This document shows, in pieces, positions 56,979 through 64,000 of a stretch of 64,000 nt of DNA. Each line of letters opens with the position of its first letter. The stretch's first letter is position 1. Source of the stretch: Blastocatellia bacterium. GTDB taxonomy: Bacteria; Acidobacteriota; Blastocatellia; UBA7656; JADIYM01. Location of the stretch: positions 5,596 to 69,595 of the forward strand of contig JADIYM010000022.1 of assembly GCA_016705245.1 (NCBI GenBank), given 5' to 3'. The notes under the pieces were generated by a model. The model saw only the letters and a list, made by a program, of their open reading frames with translations. It did no database searches and was not told the origin of the DNA. A program made the translations under genes and the position numbers.

Positions 56979-58259
56979 CTAATTCGGAATCCTCGCAGCA
57001 AACACCTCGGCGGCACCGCCGGATAATTCCTGCCAGACGACCATCGAACGCGAGTCAACCGTCGCGACACGCGCCGCCGCCGCTGACCGACCGGGCCTTG
57101 CGATCGTCGTGCCGACGGTCGCGGAGTCGCCGGGTCCAATTACGCAGACGCGAACTCGGCTCGACTGACCCGAACCGCTTCGCCACGCCACGACGGCGCC
57201 ATCGCCTTCGACCGCGATCTCGGGAAAAACCGCGCGCTTGTTCGACCGAACGCGGATGTCCACCGGCGAAGCTTCAATTTCAAGCCGGGAGACGCGAACC
57301 CTGCCCCGTGGATCAACCCACGCGACGTAGGAATACCTATCCCCCGCTGCAGCTCTCGGAGCTGCGATGCCCGCCGCTGAACCTAGATCAAGCGACGCAG
57401 CAAAGGACACTCCACCGTCTGTCGAAAGCGAAGCCTTTGCTGCCCGATCCGCTCCAGCGGTTACCCAGGCGACGACCGCCATTTCTCCGTTCGCCGCTGT
57501 CGACACCTCGGAGATGGCTTCCGATTCCAACGACGGCGACTCCAGAAGATCACCCGAGCTCCAGTCTACGCGACCGACTCCAAGCGCCGCGCCGGTTGCC
57601 CGTGGCGGAGTCAGCCAGGCGAGCAAGACGCCCCTCGTCGAGGCCGCGGCACGAACCGTCCTTGCGCGCGACGAGTCAGTCTCTCCGATCGCCGCGGCAT
57701 CGAAGGTCGATCCGCCGTCAGCGGATCGTGCGATCCGGATCCGGTCTTCGGCGTGCCACACAACACCCACATTCGCACCGGACGCAACAATGATTGGCGC
57801 GCCGGGAGGCTCCGAACCGTTGACGGCAACGAACGGCTCGAATGTCTCGCCGCCATCGCTGGACCGCTGGTAATCCACGGCCGCCGGTGAACCCGTAGTG
57901 TAGGACGTCGCCAGCCAGGCGAGGTGCAACCTGGAGCCTTCGGTCGCGCATTGGAGACCCGAGGCGTATCCCGTCAGCGGCGCAATCGGGCGCCCCGGTT
58001 CGAACGTCGCACCCGAATCGACAGACCGGGCATACCAGATCGTTGCCCGTAGACCGTCCGTCGTTGGCTCAGATTCGATCCAGGCCACGTGAACGGTGTC
58101 ATCGGCTGCCGCGATGACCGGCGAGAGCGAATCCGTTGCCGTCTCAGACACGTTGACCGGGACGTCGACCGACCCTCTCCCACCTCTCTCGATCGCAGAG
58201 GCATGCAGGCTGAGTGCGATCGCCACCACGACGGCTGCGACAACGGCCCGCACCATCAT
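56979..58259 (-). CDS. Secreted sialidase-like/BNR beta-propeller protein
   Basis: 426 residues from ATG at 58259 (ATGA overlap with the next gene). Signal peptide VRAVVAAVVVAIALSLHASA. Repeated blade motifs S-x-D-x-G-x-T-F (ARSVDSGATFEP, QRSSDGGETFEP, ARSADGGSTFDA, SLSTDGGVSFAA) are Asp-box/BNR repeats of a six-bladed propeller. The Arg triad of true sialidases is not obvious, so binding or an unknown hydrolase is as likely. Confidence 0.82.
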   Translation of the reverse strand: MMVRAVVAAVVVAIALSLHASAIERGGRGSVDVPVNVSETATDSLSPVIAAADDTVHVAWIESEPTTDGLRATIWYARSVDSGATFEPGRPIAPLTGYASGLQCATEGSRLHLAWLATSYTTGSPAAVDYQRSSDGGETFEPFVAVNGSEPPGAPIIVASGANVGVVWHAEDRIRIARSADGGSTFDAAAIGETDSSRARTVRAAASTRGVLLAWLTPPRATGAALGVGRVDWSSGDLLESPSLESEAISEVSTAANGEMAVVAWVTAGADRAAKASLSTDGGVSFAASLDLGSAAGIAAPRAAAGDRYSYVAWVDPRGRVRVSRLEIEASPVDIRVRSNKRAVFPEIAVEGDGAVVAWRSGSGQSSRVRVCVIGPGDSATVGTTIARPGRSAAAARVATVDSRSMVVWQELSGGAAEVFAARIPN

Positions 58260-58690
58260 CCGTGGTCGCGAAGCGCTCGCGCCATGAGTCCCAGGCCACC
58301 GGCGAGGCATCCGAAGATCAGAAGCGTGTGAAAGAGCGACGTTGGCGGAAAATTGAACGTCAGACTTGCTACGACCGCCGCGAAGATCACAAGGAGCCCC
58401 AGTCCGGTCAACACCCAGCCGACAATCGATTTGCCGTTGAAGAACAGCATTCCCAGGCCGATCAGAAACGGGATCATCGTTATACCGAACGTATTGTCGC
58501 CGAACCATCTTGGGAAATACGAGAAGACCATGACCCGCGAGAGCACCAGATAGAAGCCGAGTACGAAGAGGGCCACACCTCCGACAAACTCGAGGACTCC
58601 ACCTTGCGTTCCTCCCGGCCCGCGAAAGGCGCTTGACCTGTCTTGCCGGCTGGATCCGTCGCCGTCGACCTCGTTCGGTTCGTCGCTCAT
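58256..58690 (-). CDS. Small four-helix membrane protein
   Basis: 144 residues. A polar N-terminus (MSDEPNEVDGDGSSRQDRSS) and four hydrophobic segments (GGVALFVLGFYLVLSRVMVF, GITMIPFLIGLGMLFF, VGWVLTGLGLLVIFAAVVAS, LLIFGCLAGGLGLM). No family name recognised. The stop overlaps the BNR gene start. Confidence 0.7.
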   Translation of the reverse strand: MSDEPNEVDGDGSSRQDRSSAFRGPGGTQGGVLEFVGGVALFVLGFYLVLSRVMVFSYFPRWFGDNTFGITMIPFLIGLGMLFFNGKSIVGWVLTGLGLLVIFAAVVASLTFNFPPTSLFHTLLIFGCLAGGLGLMARALRDHG

Positions 58691-58691
58691 G

Positions 58692-59972
58692 TCAGTCTTT
58701 CTTCAGCGTCGCGCCTGGCTGGACGCTTCGAGGCGAAACGATCGGCACGAAGAGCTTGGCCGGTACCGCGACTTCGATGTCGCCTCTCGTCACGAACGCC
58801 GAGATTGACCGGACCGGGCTGGGCGATCGGACGTCTCCCGGTCGATCGGGAACATACGAGACCATCATCTGTCCCTCGATCTGCTGCCAGACGAGTTGCG
58901 GCAGACGCGTCGGGTCCTCTTCCGGGGCGACCATGAAGAGCTTGCCGCCGGAATCGCGCGTCGCCTCGACCATCTTGGTCGGGGCCTCGCCAAGCTGTTC
59001 GGCGTATTGCCGGAGCTCCTTGCGGCGTCCCAGATATGACGGGCTCTGAATGACGTTGAGGACACCGTTCATCCCGAAGGCCTCCTTGCGGATGCCTTCC
59101 GCGAGGTACCTGCTCAGGTTCACGATGTGGAGCGTGACGCCCGAATCACGGAGCAGCTGTGAAGCCCGGCCGTACGTGCTGTCGCGGCCTGCATCATCTA
59201 CGCCGTCCGTGACGACGACGACCATCCGATGCCCGAGCTTGCCGGCGAGCAGATCCGTGACAGAGAACGCCACGGAATCCCAGAGCTGTCCGTCCAGGCC
59301 TGACTGGAATTTCTCCTCTACCGCAGTTTCCGCAACATGGGCGTCCTGAGTCCATGGCTGGATCAGATCGATGCCGTCCGAGTACTGAACGAGCGCGACG
59401 TGATCGTCTTCACCGAGCGCGAAGAGCAGGTCGTAGACGAGTTGCCGATGGACCGCGAGCTGTTTGGCCGGACCAATCTGTCGGCCGACGTCGAGGACGA
59501 TGACGAGCCAGAGCGGCCATCGCTCAATGGCCGTGGCGCGCTGTCGCACTCCATTCTCGATGATGCCGAGATCCGAAAGCGCCAGGTTAGGCACGCGGCC
59601 TCCCGATCTGTTGACGATCGTGACAGGCACCCATCGAGGTGCCGATGGCACGAGCGCGGCGGAGGTCGCCGCGGCGACGTTGATGCGGTCGACCGCGTAC
59701 GTCCCGACAGTTCCCGTAACTGAACTCGCTCCGGTTGTCGCCCCGACGACCGGAGCAATGGGACCAGCGACCCGAGGCGCAGCAGGTGCCTTTGCGGGGC
59801 GCTCGAGCGGTGCACCAGCAGGCTTGGCGCCCGGAGCAAGAGCCGACGCCGGCGAACCGCCTTTCGCATTCGTTGTCTTGGGCGCGGGAATCGGGGTCTG
59901 TGACTGTCCGGCCACGGGACCGATCACGAGCCAGGCCAGAATCCCACCGATCAGCAGGTGTCGAAACGGCAC
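58692..59972 (-). CDS. Secreted VWFA-related protein (acidobacterial type)
   Basis: 426 residues. Signal peptide, a Pro/Ala-rich linker to about 90, then a von Willebrand factor A fold: LWLVIVLDVGRQIGPAKQLA with a degenerate MIDAS (DVGRQ for DxSxS), LFALGEDDHVALVQYSDGID, and MVVVVTDGVDDAGRDSTYGR. The arrangement matches the secreted VWFA-related family expanded in Acidobacteriota. Probably a surface or periplasmic adhesion or assembly factor. Confidence 0.85.
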   Translation of the reverse strand: MPFRHLLIGGILAWLVIGPVAGQSQTPIPAPKTTNAKGGSPASALAPGAKPAGAPLERPAKAPAAPRVAGPIAPVVGATTGASSVTGTVGTYAVDRINVAAATSAALVPSAPRWVPVTIVNRSGGRVPNLALSDLGIIENGVRQRATAIERWPLWLVIVLDVGRQIGPAKQLAVHRQLVYDLLFALGEDDHVALVQYSDGIDLIQPWTQDAHVAETAVEEKFQSGLDGQLWDSVAFSVTDLLAGKLGHRMVVVVTDGVDDAGRDSTYGRASQLLRDSGVTLHIVNLSRYLAEGIRKEAFGMNGVLNVIQSPSYLGRRKELRQYAEQLGEAPTKMVEATRDSGGKLFMVAPEEDPTRLPQLVWQQIEGQMMVSYVPDRPGDVRSPSPVRSISAFVTRGDIEVAVPAKLFVPIVSPRSVQPGATLKKD

Positions 59973-60106
59973 AAGAACCTCCGGAGTGTCTGGTGAATCC
60001 CCGTCAGTCTACACGACGCAGCGAGTGCCAGAAACCGGTCCCATTCATCACAGGGTCGAACCGACCCGCCGTTGACCGCACTCCATGGCTCCGTTACCGT
60101 CCGGGC

Positions 60107-60754
60107 GTGTCCCATGAGCCGACCTCCGAAGAATCGCCGTCAATGACGGTGTTCCGTCCGACCCTCAAGTGTCCGAAGTGCGGGCTCGTGAACGCGACTG
60201 GCGCGCGCCGGTGTCGGCGCTGCCAGCGCCAACTCGATGTGCTCGATCGTGGAGCAGCGTCGGAGGAGCTCGTCAACGCCATGCGGTCGAGGCGCAACCT
60301 CACGCTCGCCGTCATCGGTCTGGTCGTCGCTTCGGTTCTGGGAATGGGACTGGCATTCAAGTGGCGTCTCGATGCAATCGGGAGATTCCGCGACGAGTCG
60401 CGAGTCGTCGATGCCGACGTCAAGTCACTGCTTCGGGGCGCTCGTGCAGATGCGTCGATACTCATCGGAGCGTTCGACGACAAGGAGTTTGCCGCGCTGT
60501 TGCGCGATCAGGGGCCCTATTGGCGCGAGCGTACGAACGCGTGCGATGCGATTCGTCGGCGTGTCCGCGAGCTGGGACCGCTCGATTCCGACCAGGTTCG
60601 TGAGGCACTCGAGATCGAGGAGCGCCTTGACCTGGCGTGCGTCGGTTCAGCGCAGCTCGCGCGGGCCGCTGACTCCTCCGATCTTGCCGTGGCACGCGCG
60701 GCCGTGACCCGTCTTGCCGGCGACGGGGCGTCAGTTACGCCACGCGAGCCGTGA
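60107..60754 (+). CDS. Zinc-ribbon membrane protein
   Basis: 215 residues from GTG at 60107; ATG at 60143 gives 203. An N-terminal zinc ribbon LKCPKCGLVNATGARRCRRC with two C-x2-C pairs, then one membrane helix (LTLAVIGLVVASVLGMGLAF) and a helical C-terminal domain (DDKEFAALLRDQGPYWRERT). The ribbon would face the cytosol. Function unknown. The 60755-60940 gap holds nothing recognisable. Confidence 0.7.
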   Translation: MSHEPTSEESPSMTVFRPTLKCPKCGLVNATGARRCRRCQRQLDVLDRGAASEELVNAMRSRRNLTLAVIGLVVASVLGMGLAFKWRLDAIGRFRDESRVVDADVKSLLRGARADASILIGAFDDKEFAALLRDQGPYWRERTNACDAIRRRVRELGPLDSDQVREALEIEERLDLACVGSAQLARAADSSDLAVARAAVTRLAGDGASVTPREP

Positions 60755-60940
60755 AGGCTCGGCAATCAGTCGCTGCAGACCCGGCAGGATGGCGATGCGC
60801 CAACCCCGCTCGGCGCTTTCAGGTCGGACCGTTACGTCGACCTCAACGGCACGGAACAGCTCCGCGAAGAGTTCGAGGAATTCGACCCAGCGTCAATCGC
60901 GGCTCGTCCATTTACGCTCGACGGTGACCCCACGTCTCGA

Positions 60941-61291
60941 TCAGACGGTTCCGATACGCCGCGAGTAGTAGCGCTCCAATCCATCCGCGATGTCCGAGAG
61001 ATCCCCGACCGTCGGGCCCTCGGGAGCCGTAGCCGATGTCGCAACGAGCCGCCCGTCTGCATCGCGCTCGACGCGCATCTTCACGGTTGGCGACTCGATG
61101 TCGACGGCAGCGTCGAACAACTGGTCCGAGACCATCGCGACGTAGCCTCCGCCTCCGTAGGCGTAGACTCGCTGGTCGCCCGCGGCGATGAACGAAACGC
61201 GGTGGTCTCGATGCAGTCGCTCGATGACCTCGACGAGCCGGTCGAGTGCCGGCGACGCGTTGGCGGAAGCACCTGGCGATTCATCAGTCAT
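60941..61291 (-). CDS. Small hypothetical protein
   Basis: 116 residues starting MTDESPGASANASPALDRLV. HRVSFIAAGDQRVYAYGGGG, YVAMVSDQLFDAAVDIESPT and VKMRVERDADGRLVATSATA form a likely beta-sheet domain. No signal peptide and no known family. It ends in GLERYYSRRIGTV. Confidence 0.55.
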   Translation of the reverse strand: MTDESPGASANASPALDRLVEVIERLHRDHRVSFIAAGDQRVYAYGGGGYVAMVSDQLFDAAVDIESPTVKMRVERDADGRLVATSATAPEGPTVGDLSDIADGLERYYSRRIGTV

Positions 61292-61415
61292 TCTCGGGCG
61301 AGGATACCAGCGGAGCGGCGATTTCAAGACGCGTCTCCGATATTCGAATGCTCGAAGGCCGGTGCTATTCTTTGCGCGCGCTCCCGAAGTTTTCATCGTC
61401 GATGTGATTGCACCC

Positions 61416-62650
61416 GTGAACAACCGATTTGCTGCCGTCGCTCTCGGATTCCTGTTCCTCGTTCCCGCGCCACTCACCAGGGCACAGGGCAATGTCCGGT
61501 TCGACCGTTTCGTGGCGCTCGGAGACGGACAGACCGCGGGCTTCCAGGACGGAGCGCTTCGCGCAACGAGTCAGGCGCGATCGTGGGTCGTCCTGCTCGC
61601 GGGCGCTGCCCGCGCGACGCTCCCACTCCCGCTCATCGGCGAACCAGGCGTGCCGGCGCCTAGCTCCGTCACCGGACTCGGGTTACTGATGCAGCGGCCC
61701 GGAACCTGCGATTACGGTTCGTTTGATCTGGCGAGCGGAGAGAGCGTGGGACGGCTTGATCCGACGGTCACGGCGGCAAACCTCGCAATCCCGTACCACC
61801 GAATCGGAGACGCGCTCGATCGCCGATGGAACATCGATCCCGACAACCCGAACGACCCCGATGCGTTCGAGGATCACGTCCTCGGACTGCCATCCGCGCT
61901 GTCCGGGGGCACTCCACGTTCGCAGGTTGAAACAGCGGTCGCCGCGAACCCGACGTTTACAGCGATCTGGCTTGGTCACATGGACGTCGTACTGCCGACG
62001 CTCGGCGGAGAGGTCGGTAACGCGACGCTTCTTTCGGCGGCAGCGTTCGAACAGCGCCTCGTCGAGGTCATTGGACGCGTCTCGGCCGCCGGTTCCGAGG
62101 GCGTGGTCCTCAACGTTCCGAATGTGACGTCAACCGCGCTTCTCGTCTCGGCAAGGGATCTTCGCAGGAGGACGGGCCTTTCGAACAAGCAACTCCGAAA
62201 GCGGCTGGGAGTCCAGAAGACGTCGTACGTCCTCATCAGCGCGCTACCGACCGTCGATACAATTGCCGCCGGCCAGGCCGACGGTCCTCTCGCGTCATCG
62301 CAGATTCTCACGCGAGAGGAAGTCGCCCGACTCGACGAAGCCGTTGCTTCCTACAACCTCGCAATCGAGCGCCGAGCCCGGGCTGTCGGATGGGCATACG
62401 TGGATCTCAATACGCTCTTCGACCGCTACGAGGACGTGGAGTATCCGTCGACGGGGTCGGGCTCTTTTCGACGCGGTTCCTCGGAGGCCTCTACGGACTT
62501 GATGGGTATCACCTGAGCGATACGGGGCAGGCACTCGTCGCGACAGCTGCGGTGACGGCGATCAACGAGCACTACGGCACCAGCCTGGAAGCTCCTGACG
62601 TAGCGGCCATCGCGATGGCGGACCTGCACACGTGCGGCGTCGAGCGCTGA
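61416..62650 (+). CDS. Secreted SGNH-like protein lacking the nucleophile Ser, one frame break
   Basis: Signal peptide from the GTG at 61416 (FAAVALGFLFLVPAPLTRAQ). Block I is VALGDGQTAGF, where the GDSL serine is Gly; block III is IWLGHMDVV, where the Asn is replaced. The final block GLDGYHLSDTGQAL keeps Asp and His. A missing C at about 62445 breaks the frame between VEYP and DGVGLFSTRFLGGLYG. It is a clear paralogue of the gene at 39.3-40.6 kb, sharing QILTR-E-V and GVQK segments. Likely catalytically dead. Confidence 0.8.
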
Positions 62651-62672
62651 ACCGGATCGAAATCCGCCGCGA

Positions 62673-64000
62673 TCAACCTTCGGCGAACGGCTGAATGATG
62701 GCCTCGGCAGCGCGAGCCGTCGATCGCAGTTTCCCGACCTCGCGCTGTGCCTCTTCACGAGTCTGGAAGCGCCCGACGCGGACGCGATACCAGACGCCCT
62801 TCGCGCCAAGGTCGGCCCGCATGACGTAGGCGTCGAAGCCGGCAGACTTGAGCGAATCCACAAACTGCCTCGCCTCCGTTTCGTTCGGGCTGCTCCGAAT
62901 CTGGATCGTGAATCCGCCGCTGTCGGAAGTCGGTTTCGCCGGAACGTCGGCAGTCGCCGCGTTCGTCGCGGCTGGAGTATCGGCTGGCTTGTCGACCACC
63001 GGGCCCGGCATCGCGGACTCTGGCGATGGAGCTGCCGGTTCCGATGACGGCGCGGACGTGGGCGGCGCAGGCGCGGGAGTCGATCCGCTCGATGCCGTCG
63101 TCGCGGGTCGTCCGACAATCAGGTCCTTGAGAACGAATTGCCACGCAAGGCCGAGACACACAGCCACGACGAGCACGGCGGCGACCGCGAGCAGTCCGAA
63201 GCGCGACCGGGGCTCCGGAGCCTGAACATCCGGGGCCACCCAGGCTCGCTGCTGGTTGACCGCCATTTCAGCGGCAGTCACGCGGCTCGGGGATTCCGCA
63301 CCAGCGATTGTCTCCGGTTGGTCAACGTCCGAAACACTCGGCGGCGGTTCGAACGAGGACGGGCGCTCGAACGGCGCCGTCGGCAGGAGCGCCTGATCGT
63401 CGTGACGTTCCTGGACGACGTTTGCAGGCTCTTCCGCGATGAACGCGGGCACGCTCATCGCCGACATCGGCTGGGTGACGGAGATGGACGGCGGAAGAGA
63501 GATCGGAGGCGGCACCGGCCGCGGCGGCGGAAGATCGACGACGGCAGCCGCCGCGGCCAGATCGTCCGTGGTTGGTGTGCCAAACGAAACGGTCTGCATC
63601 GATCCGAACTGGCGGGGGGGCGGTTCGGGAGCCGTGATGTCCGGCAACTGACCGGGCAATGGCGGAAGCTCGAGGTCGATCACGTCTCCGACGGGCGCAG
63701 CTGCATCGAGGATCGGTTCGAGCGGCGGAAGGTCGAGAACGTCGTCGCCCTGCAGACGCTCGAGCGCGTCCATCGGGATGCTGCCGGTCACGCGACGCGG
63801 CGGCTCGGGCTCGGCTCCGCCATTCTCTTCGGCCGACATCTGTCGCGTGAGAGTTGCCTCGGCGGCAAGGGACTCGAAGAAGCGCATCGCGGACGGCGGA
63901 ACGTCCGAGTCGGGATCCACGTCGGCAGTGGCAAGGTCACGGCCCGGAATCGCCGGGCGCGACGGGGGCACGGAGCTCTGCGACGAGGCATCCGTGTTGC
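62673..64000 (-). CDS. SPOR-domain membrane protein, N-terminus beyond the window
   Basis: At least 441 residues; the frame is open to the window edge, so the GTG at 63971 need not be the start. A long Pro/Glu/Asp-rich cytosolic region, one membrane helix (RFGLLAVAAVLVVAVCLGLA), a second Pro/Ala-rich spacer, then a C-terminal SPOR domain: FTIQIRSSPNETEARQFVDS, GVWYRVRVGRFQTREEAQRE. SPOR domains bind denuded glycan strands at the division septum, so this is probably a cell-division or envelope protein. Confidence 0.85.
   Translation of the reverse strand, partial: NTDASSQSSVPPSRPAIPGRDLATADVDPDSDVPPSAMRFFESLAAEATLTRQMSAEENGGAEPEPPRRVTGSIPMDALERLQGDDVLDLPPLEPILDAAAPVGDVIDLELPPLPGQLPDITAPEPPPRQFGSMQTVSFGTPTTDDLAAAAAVVDLPPPRPVPPPISLPPSISVTQPMSAMSVPAFIAEEPANVVQERHDDQALLPTAPFERPSSFEPPPSVSDVDQPETIAGAESPSRVTAAEMAVNQQRAWVAPDVQAPEPRSRFGLLAVAAVLVVAVCLGLAWQFVLKDLIVGRPATTASSGSTPAPAPPTSAPSSEPAAPSPESAMPGPVVDKPADTPAATNAATADVPAKPTSDSGGFTIQIRSSPNETEARQFVDSLKSAGFDAYVMRADLGAKGVWYRVRVGRFQTREEAQREVGKLRSTARAAEAIIQPFAEG

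Overview
The window is high-GC, gene-dense bacterial DNA. Its gene content points to an Acidobacteriota-like organism: a VWFA-type secreted protein of the kind common in that phylum, hybrid Ser/Thr kinases, DUF3604, an Arg-type EF-P, and a conserved secreted kinase-like protein I associate with Acidobacteriota. This is inference from families seen by eye; no search was run.

Layout. 1-7.3 kb: a TVP38/DedA-type membrane protein (cut by the window edge), an MFS transporter, a kinase-ATPase-TPR signalling protein and an SRAP protease-like gene, all on the minus strand, then an HD-GYP protein. 8.0-17.8 kb: a continuous plus-strand operon for a type III secretion system (sigma-28-like factor, sctI, sctJ, a gene in the sctK position, sctL, sctN, sctO, sctP-like, sctQ, sctR, sctS, sctT, FHA-like protein). 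The genes overlap almost everywhere. sctU with a small partner gene lies apart at 30.6-32.1 kb. The secretin, sctV and a needle gene are not in the window. 18.1-30.4 kb: minus-strand housekeeping genes (efp, rhodanese, ygfZ, thioesterase, creatininase family, two MacB-type permeases, fxsA) plus a secreted beta-helix protein. 32.3-43.7 kb: TPR protein, kinase-SUMF1 fusion, DUF3604 protein, an AAA+/HTH regulator, ferredoxin, SGNH hydrolase, beta-propeller protein and a peptidoglycan-amidase-like protein.

43.7-49.5 kb: HU-like and actin-like genes, then an iron-sulfur block on the minus strand (SufR-like repressor joined to a [2Fe-2S] ferredoxin domain, mrp, nfu-like, erpA). Divergent from it is a ferritin-like gene whose C-terminus carries an encapsulin cargo-type peptide. 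49.9-54.6 kb: a plasmid- or chromid-type replication and partition module: parB with a parS-like site, parA, an array of about ten 22-bp iterons, and a RepA-family initiator. 55-64 kb: MglA-like GTPase and several secreted or membrane proteins, a second SGNH-like protein, and a SPOR-domain protein cut by the window edge.

Two features cut across the regions. A dispersed palindromic repeat (core near TCGCTACCGCTCGCGG) occurs as four large hairpins between genes. Many otherwise well-conserved genes carry single-base frame breaks (sctL, tyrosine phosphatase, both SGNH genes, actin-like, nfu, mrp, sufR, repA) and one in-frame amber stop interrupts the regulator. They are densest at 38-54 kb. Several are missing bases in short homopolymers, so consensus error is at least as likely as gene decay.
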